From contig JAICHH010000085.1 of assembly GCA_025922715.1 (NCBI GenBank), forward strand, positions 1-7,482: a DNA stretch of 7,482 nucleotides. Reading direction: 5' to 3'. The first letter of the stretch is position 1. Every line of letters begins with the position of its first letter. The DNA comes from Nitrososphaeraceae archaeon (lineage in GTDB: Archaea; Thermoproteota; Nitrososphaeria; Nitrososphaerales; Nitrososphaeraceae). Under the pieces are notes generated by a model. The model searched no databases. It saw only the letters and a program-made list of their open reading frames with translations, and was not told the DNA's origin. Positions 1 to 5,455 of this stretch are shown here, piece after piece. The translations under genes and the position numbers were made by a program.

Positions 1-49
1 ATAGTTTGATTTTGTAAAGTCTGGTTCTGTTTAGCAGAAGGTTGATTTT

Positions 50-538
50 CTAATGTATCACTAAAACAGGAACTTTTGTATTTTCTATTACTGACCTAGA
101 AATACTACCTAATGATTTTATTTTTGAAAAACCTTTTAATCCTGTATTTCCAATTATTATTAAATCAATTTGATTGGACAATGAGTAGTTTATTATTTCT
201 TTAGCTGGATCACCATATATTACTTCTGTTCTAAAACGAACATTATTATCAAATGATTCTGTCTCCTTTACTTTTTTTTCAAGCATCATCTTACTCTCTA
301 ATCTCATTTGTTTTGAAAGATCTTTCATATATTGTTCAAATGTTATTAATTCATTTGTCTTTTCAGACTTTAATATTTTTCTTTGACTTAAATGTAAAGG
401 ATAAGGTACTTCAGGTAAAACATATAAAACTATTATTTCTGGTTTTTCTCTTAATTCTTTAGCAAATGTTAATGCAAATGTTAATGCGTTTTCTGATGGT
501 TTTGAGGTATCATAAGTAACAAGAACTTTTTTTATCAT
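50..538 (-). CDS. Universal stress protein, UspA family (single domain)
   Basis: This 162-residue protein is a single Usp domain of normal length. The first strand MIKKVLVTYD ends in Asp10, the usual adenine-contacting acid, and is followed by the S-x3-AL helix. Residues 109-112 (GDPA) and the C-terminal nucleotide loop GNTG (130-133) with GS (144-145), then the final strand VPVLVI, complete the ATP-binding pattern. The family binds ATP or forms dimers and helps in stress tolerance; a specific role cannot be read here. The phosphate loop has ten residues between GNTG and GS instead of the classical nine. The middle of the protein (about 45-95) is a long, charged, Lys/Glu-rich stretch. The ATG start has a TATA-like run at about 559-568 on its own strand, 21-30 bases upstream, fitting a leaderless transcript. 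It is divergent from the plus-strand gene at 648. Family call very sure, function general. Confidence 0.93.
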   Translation of the reverse strand: MIKKVLVTYDTSKPSENALTFALTFAKELREKPEIIVLYVLPEVPYPLHLSQRKILKSEKTNELITFEQYMKDLSKQMRLESKMMLEKKVKETESFDNNVRFRTEVIYGDPAKEIINYSLSNQIDLIIIGNTGLKGFSKIKSLGSISRSVIENTKVPVLVIH

Positions 539-558
539 ATATTAATAAATTTTTGGTT

Positions 559-568
559 AAATAAAAAT
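559..568 (-). promoter_or_regulatory. Putative TATA box for the UspA gene
   Basis: On the minus strand this reads TTTTTATTTA, centred about 25 bases before the ATG at 538. That is the expected distance for an archaeal TATA box and a leaderless mRNA. The whole 539-647 spacer is A+T-rich, so the base match alone is weak evidence; the spacing is the main argument. Confidence 0.35.
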
Positions 569-616
569 TTTAATGAAATTAAAAATTTATTAATAGTGAG
601 CAACGCTGACAATATC

Positions 617-628
617 TATTTATTTATC
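617..628 (+). promoter_or_regulatory. Putative TATA box for the 93-residue protein gene
   Basis: The T/A tract TATTTATTTATC is centred about 26 bases before the ATG at 648, and there is no Shine-Dalgarno-like sequence in between. With the opposing UspA promoter it makes the 109-base spacer 539-647 a divergent promoter region that could be co-regulated. Confidence 0.4.
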
Positions 629-647
629 TACTATTGGATAAAAGAAC

Positions 648-929
648 ATGACTAACGGAACTACATTTTTGGTCTTTTATAGATTTAGACCTTTAGATTC
701 TGAGGAAAAGAATATAGCTAAACAAGAATGGGAAGACATTAAAAGTAGCTTACCTGACAAGATAGAACTTATTGGAGAATACAATCATGCATGGGGAACA
801 GAATACAACGGGTTTCTAATGTTTGAATCTGAAACAAGTGATATATTTTTTGAATGGTGGGCTGGATTCAAAGATAAAATTAGGTGGTATGTAGAAAAAA
901 CTCATACAATAGTGGCCAGAAGAAGGTAA
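648..929 (+). CDS. Small conserved alpha/beta protein, possible dimeric ferredoxin-like barrel (DUF3303-like)
   Basis: This 93-residue soluble protein has no signal peptide or membrane segment. The pattern is strand (TTFLVFYRFRP, 5-15), charged helix (18-35), strand (KIELIGEYNHAWG, 38-50), strand (YNGFLMFES, 53-61), helix (63-80) and a last strand (HTIVARR, 86-92). This beta-alpha-beta-beta-alpha-beta order is that of ferredoxin-like dimeric barrels such as the DUF3303 or Dabb-type small proteins, and the placement is inferred from pattern only. It is rich in aromatic residues, with Trp at 28, 49, 70, 71 and 80, which could line a small-molecule pocket. The ATG has a well-placed TATA-like box and no competing start. 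It lies 66 bases upstream of the kinase on the same strand, so the two may be cotranscribed. No reaction can be assigned. Confidence 0.8.
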   Translation: MTNGTTFLVFYRFRPLDSEEKNIAKQEWEDIKSSLPDKIELIGEYNHAWGTEYNGFLMFESETSDIFFEWWAGFKDKIRWYVEKTHTIVARRR

Positions 930-995
930 AATAATAATTCTATTCTCTTTCATTTAATGTAATCTTAACCAATTATTTATATTTTATTTACAGAT

Positions 996-1526
996 TTGAT
1001 AATTGTAATTTGTGGACTCCCAGGAACTGGAAAGACATTTTTATCTAATAAACTATCCTCATATGTAAATGCTACCGTATTATCTACAGATAAACTCAGA
1101 AAAGAATTATTTGGAAAACCTACCTATACTGCATGGGAAAGAGCACTAATCTATGATGTATTATTTTTATTAGCAAAGTATTTGCATTCATCAGGAATTA
1201 GTTGTATATTGGATGGAACATTTAATCTGGAAAAATCTAGAAGTGAAGTAAAGGAATTACTAAATTTAACACATGATCAAATTCATATTATTGAATGTAT
1301 TTGTCCAGAGGATATGATTCTCACTAGACTATTATTGAGAAAAGATGATTATTCTGATGCTAATGTATCCATATATTTAAAAATGAAGAAGATTTATGAA
1401 CCAGTCAGGCAAAAACATATATCAATAAATACTACAAAACCAATCGATAAGAATATCGAGAAAATAATCAAGTATATTTATAGATCAACCGCTGGTAAAG
1501 GAACTACCGATTTAAATGAAAAATAA
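996..1526 (+). CDS. P-loop kinase, AAA_33/zeta-toxin-like small-molecule kinase
   Basis: The 176-residue protein begins with strand IIVIC and a perfect Walker A loop GLPGTGKT (7-14). STDKLR (30-35) supplies the acidic substrate-site residue Asp32. ILDGTF (71-76) ends the second core strand with Asp73. RLLLRKDDYSDA (111-122) is the arginine-rich lid with the SDA signature of this family, and a helix with YEPV (134-137) follows. This is the same fold as gluconate, APS and aminoglycoside-type kinases, and it closely resembles the ATP-binding half found fused to aminoglycoside-phosphotransferase-like domains; here it stands alone. The substrate is unknown. The start is TTG: an in-frame stop at 966 and the absence of ATG or GTG leave it as the only normal start before the P-loop. 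A TATA-like tract at 971-986 is rather close to this start, so readthrough from the upstream gene is possible. Fold sure, substrate open. Confidence 0.88.
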   Translation: MIIVICGLPGTGKTFLSNKLSSYVNATVLSTDKLRKELFGKPTYTAWERALIYDVLFLLAKYLHSSGISCILDGTFNLEKSRSEVKELLNLTHDQIHIIECICPEDMILTRLLLRKDDYSDANVSIYLKMKKIYEPVRQKHISINTTKPIDKNIEKIIKYIYRSTAGKGTTDLNEK

Positions 1527-1652
1527 TAAACATTAAGACTTTCTTATTAATCTTTTATAGAAAAAAGAATCCAGTATAAATCGAAACGATCCTTTAGATT
1601 TTATATTCTGAATTGTCAAGTCTCAATTGAGGAAGTATAATTGAATCTTTTG

Positions 1653-1814
1653 TTAAGGCGAGATTCCTATTATACGCGGTGGGTAGTTATTTATTATGTT
1701 AAACAAAACATATCCAATGAAAACTATTGAAAAACCCGAAAAAGCATACGAAAAAACTTTTTTTAGCAAAAAAGCATTACTTTTACCTTTTCCAAATAGA
1801 GAAATTGATGCCAT
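1653..1814 (-). CDS. Possible small single-pass membrane protein
   Basis: From the ATG at 1812-1814 this ORF encodes 53 residues. A short basic N-terminal part (GKGKS, LLKK) is followed by a single hydrophobic segment (FSYAFSGFSIVFIGYVLFNII) and a polar tail NNYPPRIIGISP. The positive-inside pattern would put the N terminus in the cytoplasm. A longer version from the ATG at 1856 adds 14 polar and aromatic residues (67 in total). The shorter start is preferred because a TATA-like run (AAATAAATAA on the minus strand, 1831-1840) lies about 17-26 bases upstream. It is not recognised as a known family. In such A+T-rich DNA a hydrophobic ORF of this length can arise by chance, so this remains tentative. 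The organised charge and membrane pattern is the reason for listing it. Confidence 0.4.
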   Translation of the reverse strand: MASISLFGKGKSNAFLLKKVFSYAFSGFSIVFIGYVLFNIINNYPPRIIGISP

Positions 1815-1928
1815 AATAAAATAAGTGTAATTATTTATTTCTGTTTTTAGAAACATTTATTACGTATAATTTTAGAATAATTTTTAGGTAGAAATAAACT
1901 ATAGATATATTCTATATATTTCTTCTTT

Positions 1929-1942
1929 CGCCCTCCCCACCC
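1929..1942 (+). promoter_or_regulatory. C-rich tract in an AT-rich spacer
   Basis: CGCCCTCCCCACCC interrupts an otherwise almost G/C-free spacer. Its first seven bases (CGCCCTC) recur, on the opposite strand, in the tract at 4155-4173, just upstream of another promoter. An A/T run, ATTAAAATATATTTC (1946-1960), lies immediately downstream on the plus strand and could be a TATA box for an unannotated rightward transcript. No coding sequence follows it on that strand. The role is unknown. Confidence 0.3.
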
Positions 1943-2020
1943 AACTATTAAAATATATTTCTTTTATTTTAGTTGTTTCTCATATTTTATATTGAATATA
2001 ATTAAAAATAAATTTAAATA

Positions 2021-2896
2021 CTATTCATGATAAGTTTCTATTTGAATTGTATTATGAGTAATATTAAATTTTTTTTCCAATATGGAATTAATTTCTTTTA
2101 AAATAATTTGTGATTTTGAAATATCAGAAATAACTACGTGAGCAGTCATAGCATCAAATCCAGATGTAATAGTCCATAAATGTAAATCAAATATTCCTGT
2201 TACTCCTTTAACTTCTAAAATTGATTTCTTAACTTGTTCATAGGAAATATTTGAGGGAACCCCTTCCATTAATATATTTACAACTCTTTTCATTAGTGAC
2301 CATGTTCTTGGTAGTATAAATAATGATAAGCCAATACTTATTATTGGATCAACAATATATAAATTTGTAGATATAATTATCAATGCTGCAACAATCACAG
2401 CGCATGATCCATACATATCTTTTAAAACTTCGAGGTATGCTCCTTCAACATTAATATTTTCTTTTGCATGTTTATGAAGTATTTTAATTCCTATGAGATT
2501 GACAATCAAACCAATAGTTGCAATAACAAAAACATATAGTCCTTCGATCTCTTTTTGTTCAAATAAACGCCAATAAGCTTCATAAATGATATAAAACGAG
2601 AAAATTAGTATTACTGTACTATTTATTAATGCAGCGAGAATCTCTAATCGATAAAACCCATAAGTTTTATGAGCTGTAGCTGATCTTTTAGAAGAGAAAT
2701 TTATTGCGAATAAAGCTAGCCCAATACCAGCAACATCTGTGAACATATGAATGGCATTTGCAATCAATGCAAGACTATTAGTAAAAATACCACCAATTAC
2801 TTCTACAATTAGAAATGAAATAGTAATAACAAGTACTAATTTTAATTTCTTCGCATGATCGTGTTGGTATTTTTTATCGTTAACATTTGGATGCAA
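2021..2896 (-). CDS. Cation diffusion facilitator (CDF) metal-efflux transporter, CzcD/ZnT-like
   Basis: This 291-residue membrane protein exports divalent metal (Zn2+, possibly Co2+/Cd2+/Mn2+) by proton antiport. Six membrane segments are visible, at about 19-38, 43-66, 86-107, 119-140, 156-176 and 180-196. Transmembrane segment 2 carries H50-x3-D54 (HMFTD). Segment 5 carries E156-x3-D160 (EVLKD), so the usual HxxxD of zinc transporters has Glu in place of His. The His-rich loop is reduced to HKH (141-143), and the N terminus has HDH (12-14). The C-terminal cytoplasmic domain (about 210-291) has the family marks DLHLW (237-241), AHVVI (252-256) and HNTIQIE (281-287). Length is normal. The start is TTG: a stop codon in frame 16 bases upstream rules out anything longer, and a TATA box sits correctly before it. 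Family sure, metal unsure. Confidence 0.95.
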   Translation of the reverse strand: MHPNVNDKKYQHDHAKKLKLVLVITISFLIVEVIGGIFTNSLALIANAIHMFTDVAGIGLALFAINFSSKRSATAHKTYGFYRLEILAALINSTVILIFSFYIIYEAYWRLFEQKEIEGLYVFVIATIGLIVNLIGIKILHKHAKENINVEGAYLEVLKDMYGSCAVIVAALIIISTNLYIVDPIISIGLSLFILPRTWSLMKRVVNILMEGVPSNISYEQVKKSILEVKGVTGIFDLHLWTITSGFDAMTAHVVISDISKSQIILKEINSILEKKFNITHNTIQIETYHE

Positions 2897-2923
2897 AAGT
2901 TTTTGTGTAAATTAAGGAGTATA

Positions 2924-2938
2924 GCATATAAGTTTTTT
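2924..2938 (-). promoter_or_regulatory. Promoter (BRE plus TATA box) of the CDF transporter gene
   Basis: The minus strand reads AAAAAAC then TTATATGC, a purine-rich BRE-like element followed by a TATA box centred about 31 bases before the TTG start at 2896. This predicts a leader of zero to a few bases and supports the TTG start. A nearly identical box (TAATATGC) occurs at the same distance before the DICT-like gene. Confidence 0.5.
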
Positions 2939-2977
2939 CCATCATTATTGGATTGATTGTGAAAGGTGAATAAAGAA

Positions 2978-3006
2978 TATGTTTATTTAATATTTTTCTA
3001 AACATA
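2978..3006. repeat. 8-bp inverted repeat between DICT-like and CDF genes
   Basis: TATGTTTA (2978-2985) and TAAACATA (2999-3006) are perfect complements around a 13-base loop. On the minus strand the element lies 41-69 bases past the stop of the DICT-like gene and is followed by TTCTTTATTC, so it could be that gene's 3' hairpin. It also lies 82-110 bases before the CDF start and upstream of the CDF TATA box, so it could be a regulator site for metal efflux. The sequence alone does not decide. Confidence 0.4.
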
Positions 3007-3046
3007 GTCTTTTTATATTAATTCAAATGCTAATTATACATACTTT

Positions 3047-3637
3047 TCAAATCTCAATTTCAATATTTAATAGTTCTCTTATAATATTCAAACACCTATT
3101 TGTAAGATTTCTATTAGTTGTAAAGAATCCTCTATATCGGCCCGGTTTAAACTCTTCTGCAATTAAAGCACATCCTTCATCATTGGCAATAGCGATAACA
3201 ACCCAATTTTTTTCTAACCCCGAATCAGTAAAGTCTATAATCTCAACATTTGATAAATTTCTTCCTTGAGCCAATCCCTTTCCTCCTATTATGTATGTTT
3301 TTTTTGATAATAGAGAAATAGTATCATATTGTTCTGCTACAGAATTAAAATTACTTATCCTTTGAAATAGAGATAGTAGGATGAATTTATTAAAAGGTGG
3401 TTTTATACGTAAAATATTTTCTAGTCCTTTACTTAGTAAAAGCATATTATTTCTTGATGTCGTATAAAAGCATTCATGCCAATTATCGGGTGCTATAAAG
3501 TAATTATTAGGATAATTTAGAGTATTATTATAATCAGCTTGGATTTGTTCATCTGGAATATTTTTTCCTTTAAAATCTGTTATTAGTTGTGTAAAGGGGC
3601 TAAAATTTCTTGAGATTGAGTTATAATTTTTAGACAT
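3047..3637 (-). CDS. DICT-like sensory domain protein (stand-alone)
   Basis: The 196-residue soluble protein resembles the DICT domain, a presumed ligand-sensing module usually attached to diguanylate cyclases, histidine kinases or HTH regulators. Matching features, numbered from the ATG at 3637, are a helix with LLSLFQRI (87-94), a repeated pattern of Y and short strands (TYIIGGKG, 114-121), a central strand ending in NWVVIAI (144-150), CALIAEE (156-162), and the signature R-x-R-G-FFTTNR (167-176) before a C-terminal helix. No output domain is attached, so it may act through a partner or be a degenerate relative. A longer start at 3664 adds nine hydrophobic residues. The 3637 start is preferred because the box TAATATGC lies 28 bases before it, matching the CDF promoter. 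Family assignment is by pattern and moderately sure; ligand unknown. Confidence 0.7.
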   Translation of the reverse strand: MSKNYNSISRNFSPFTQLITDFKGKNIPDEQIQADYNNTLNYPNNYFIAPDNWHECFYTTSRNNMLLLSKGLENILRIKPPFNKFILLSLFQRISNFNSVAEQYDTISLLSKKTYIIGGKGLAQGRNLSNVEIIDFTDSGLEKNWVVIAIANDEGCALIAEEFKPGRYRGFFTTNRNLTNRCLNIIRELLNIEIEI

Positions 3638-3660
3638 AGAAAAAAATAATAATATCTCCA

Positions 3661-3668
3661 GCATATTA
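3661..3668 (-). promoter_or_regulatory. Putative TATA box for the DICT-like gene
   Basis: The minus strand reads TAATATGC, centred about 28 bases before the ATG at 3637. It differs at one base from the TTATATGC box of the CDF transporter gene. This match and spacing favour the inner start over the ATG at 3664, which overlaps the box. Confidence 0.4.
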
Positions 3669-3711
3669 GGATTTCTTCAAATTCTAAACCTATACTTTAG
3701 AAGAAAATAAT

Positions 3712-3724
3712 AAGAAAAGAAAAA
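3712..3724 (-). terminator. Oligo-T terminator after the CxxC/HxH protein gene
   Basis: On the minus strand this reads TTTTTCTTTTCTT, about 20-32 bases past the stop of the gene at 3744-4112 and before the promoter of the DICT-like gene. T-tracts without a hairpin are the normal archaeal terminator. It suggests these neighbours are transcribed separately. Confidence 0.4.
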
Positions 3725-3743
3725 TTTTTTATTACCTTTATAA

Positions 3744-4112
3744 TTACTCTCTTTTTACTAATATGTAATGAGGAATGTTTTCAAGAGTTGCTGGATATGA
3801 AGTCTTGTATTCCCATCCTTCCCTAAGTAATTTTCGTGCGGCGTCTATGTCATTAACAGCAAATATATCTATAATTTTTTTACGTCTTATCTTTTGATCC
3901 GTTTCACTTTTAGTAATATTTTGTGATCTATATTTATGAACATGATCTAAACCATTACCATCCATTAGCTTCCATGAGATTTTATCATCGTATCCATTTT
4001 CAATTTTTTTGAACCATATCATTTGTTCTGGAAAACCAGAAGATTTACATCGAGTACATTCATGCATCTTTTTTGGCGGTTGTGATGCTTCCGCTTTATT
4101 ATATGTAGACAT
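3744..4112 (-). CDS. Small putative metal-binding protein with CxxC and HxH motifs
   Basis: This 122-residue protein has no signal peptide or membrane segment. Counted from the ATG at 4112, the N-terminal part carries H17, then C19-x2-C22 (ECTRCK). About 35 residues later comes GLDHVHK with H57 and H59, so Cys2His2 zinc (or another metal) coordination is possible. A basic linker (KIRRKK, 74-79) leads to a C-terminal helical segment, DIDAARKLLREGWEYKTS, and a last strand HYILVKRE. Similar small proteins pairing a short Cys/His module with a C-terminal 'LL-x2-GW' segment occur in thaumarchaea; no function is known to me. An ATG at 4133 would add seven residues, but a TATA-like box 28 bases before 4112 supports the inner start. 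DNA, RNA or protein binding are all possible. Confidence 0.75.
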   Translation of the reverse strand: MSTYNKAEASQPPKKMHECTRCKSSGFPEQMIWFKKIENGYDDKISWKLMDGNGLDHVHKYRSQNITKSETDQKIRRKKIIDIFAVNDIDAARKLLREGWEYKTSYPATLENIPHYILVKRE

Positions 4113-4136
4113 CAGTAAAACCTTTAGAACCATGCT

Positions 4137-4144
4137 TATAATAA
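4137..4144 (-). promoter_or_regulatory. Putative TATA box for the CxxC/HxH gene
   Basis: The minus strand reads TTATTATA, centred about 28 bases before the ATG at 4112. For the alternative ATG at 4133 the expected position would fall in a G/C-rich purine tract with no TATA-like bases, so the box decides for the inner start. Confidence 0.45.
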
Positions 4145-4154
4145 TTGAGAACTT

Positions 4155-4173
4155 GGAGGAGAGGGAGAGGGCG
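4155..4173 (-). promoter_or_regulatory. Polypyrimidine/polypurine tract just upstream of a promoter
   Basis: On the minus strand this is CGCCCTCTCCCTCTCCTCC, lying 43-61 bases before the start at 4112 and directly upstream of the BRE/TATA position. That is where archaeal activator sites usually lie. The complementary strand has four G runs (GG, GG, GGG, GGG) that could form a weak two-layer quadruplex. It shares CGCCCTC with the tract at 1929-1942. Confidence 0.35.
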
Positions 4174-4414
4174 TCAAATTTTCCAATTTATAATTATCAT
4201 AATTTTCGTTTATTAAAAAAATTCAATTCATAAATCTATCTATATTTTAATTGTATTTCTATTGATTATGTTATAAATCCTATTTCTATATATTATTTTA
4301 AATTTCAATTATAGTATTGTAATTGTGGAAATTGAGGAACTAAGTAATTTTTTATTGTTTTCATCAATTCAGCATTTATACCACGATCATTATTTATCTT
4401 GAATTTATAATAAT

Positions 4415-4422
4415 AAAAAAAA
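4415..4422 (-). terminator. Oligo-T terminator of the SDR gene
   Basis: An A8 run on the plus strand is a T8 run in the reductase transcript, starting about six bases after the TAA stop at 4428. It fits a hairpin-free archaeal terminator and would separate the reductase from the genes further left. Confidence 0.45.
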
Positions 4423-4427
4423 TTAAA

Positions 4428-5204
4428 TTATATCATTATTGTTCCACCATCAATAATAATAGTATTGCCTGTAGAATAAGAAAAATCATCACTTGCTAAA
4501 TGTGAAACAATTTTTGCTATTTCTTCAGGTTTCCCCCATCGTTTAAGGGAAGTTTCCTCTTGTGCTCTAGATTTGTGTTTATCATCCATTGAGTAATAGG
4601 TTGCATCTGTAGATATATTCCCTAAAGCCAAAGTATAAGCACGAATATTATAAATTCCATATTCTCGGGCTATATGTTTCGTTAGGCCTATAACTCCAGA
4701 TTTTGCTATAGTGTAGGGAGATCCTTCAAAATGACCACTAAGAGCAGGAGTCGATGAAATATTAATAATTACTCCACCTCTTTTATTTTTATTTACATTT
4801 TCACATTTTATCATTTGTGTAATGACTGCTTTTGAAAGTCTAATTGATCCCATTAGATCTACATTAATTATTTCCATAAAACGGTCTTCTTCAATTTCAT
4901 GAAATTTTTTATACCATAATTCTTTGTCAAATCTATATCCTGCATTGTTAATTAAAATATCTATTTTACCAAATTTTTTTAATATATCATCTATGCAATA
5001 GTTTATGTTATTTGTATTGGTTACATCTAATTCTATTGCATACGTTTTACCATTAATAATTTCAGATACTTTTTTAGCATTTTCAATATGTCTGGAACAA
5101 ACAATTACCATAGACCCGCAAATTTCGGCAAAATATTTAGCCATCTCATATCCTATTCCTCTGGAGGATCCACTAATTAAAATATTTTGATTTTCTAAGG
5201 ACAT
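4428..5204 (-). CDS. Short-chain dehydrogenase/reductase (SDR), classical, FabG-like
   Basis: This 258-residue cytoplasmic NAD(P)H oxidoreductase has the classical SDR length. The Rossmann cofactor loop is SGSSRGIG (11-18), with Ser replacing the usual Thr. NNAG is at 86-89 and the structural Asn is N114. The catalytic set is S151, Y164 and K168 (YTIAK), and the C-terminal IDGG (251-254) is typical of FabG-type enzymes. The basic residue R38 after the second strand (VIVCSRH) favours NADP(H). The closest well-known relatives are 3-oxoacyl-ACP/acetoacetyl-CoA reductases and glucose-dehydrogenase-like enzymes; the substrate cannot be named. An unusual 9-10 residue charged insertion (about 134-143, Asn/Lys-rich) precedes the catalytic strand. 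The ATG start is clear; a weak TATA-like TACATACT lies about 26 bases upstream (5227-5234). An oligo-T terminator follows the stop, so it is probably monocistronic. Confidence 0.94.
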   Translation of the reverse strand: MSLENQNILISGSSRGIGYEMAKYFAEICGSMVIVCSRHIENAKKVSEIINGKTYAIELDVTNTNNINYCIDDILKKFGKIDILINNAGYRFDKELWYKKFHEIEEDRFMEIINVDLMGSIRLSKAVITQMIKCENVNKNKRGGVIINISSTPALSGHFEGSPYTIAKSGVIGLTKHIAREYGIYNIRAYTLALGNISTDATYYSMDDKHKSRAQEETSLKRWGKPEEIAKIVSHLASDDFSYSTGNTIIIDGGTIMI

Positions 5205-5382
5205 AGTACTGATTAATATTTACCCTAGTATGTAGATTTGTAGAAAACAAAGCAATTTTGTTCATTTAATTACGGGATGATAAAATAACTATAATTTTTA
5301 TCTGCTAATACATATAATTTTTCTAGACAATGGATTAGTCTCCTTTGGATTCATAAACAAGTGCACTGATTTAAAATTGCAG

Positions 5383-5406
5383 ATTCAAATGCATATAAGT
5401 TTGAAT
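5383..5406. repeat. 7-bp inverted repeat in the SDR/exported-protein spacer
   Basis: ATTCAAA (5383-5389) pairs perfectly with TTTGAAT (5400-5406) around a 10-base loop. It lies 50-73 bases past the stop of the exported protein gene at 5456 and about 180 bases before the reductase start. It is therefore more likely a 3'-end hairpin than an operator of the reductase. No T-tract follows on the minus strand, so it is not a standard terminator. Confidence 0.35.
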
Positions 5407-5455
5407 TTTATCTAAATAAATGAAATACTAATCGTAGGTTATCATTTATTTATTA

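Larger units (their letters stand above)
1527..2020. other. Gene-poor spacer between kinase and CDF transporter
   Basis: This roughly 490-base stretch holds only one weak small ORF (minus strand, 1653-1814). Other marks are T-rich sequence just after the kinase stop (1539-1557), a 10-base palindrome CTCAATTGAG at 1622-1631, a 6-bp inverted repeat TATAGA/TCTATA at 1900-1916, and a C-rich tract at 1929-1942 that stands out sharply against the A+T-rich background. No tRNA, no other RNA and no remnant of a known gene was seen on either strand. The two flanking genes converge on this spacer, so it must hold both of their 3' ends. Confidence 0.5.
4113..4427. other. Intergenic region upstream of the CxxC/HxH gene
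   Basis: These 315 bases separate two minus-strand genes. They hold the promoter of the left gene (TATA at 4137-4144), a G-rich tract (4155-4173), a 13-base palindrome AATTATCATAATT (4192-4204) and, at the right end, the oligo-T terminator of the reductase gene. No credible coding region or structured RNA was seen on either strand. Confidence 0.5.

Noticed and set aside
25..39. Hairpin TTCTG-TTTAG-CAGAA just past the UspA stop codon.
   Set aside because: The stem is only five base pairs and no T-tract follows on the UspA strand, so it is too weak to call a terminator.
1929..1942. G-quadruplex in the minus-strand G-rich tract.
   Set aside because: Only three runs of three or more G are present; a standard quadruplex needs four.
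4009..4233. Plus-strand open frame of 74 codons across the start of the CxxC/HxH gene.
   Set aside because: It overlaps the better minus-strand gene, has no organised composition, and includes translated spacer and promoter sequence.
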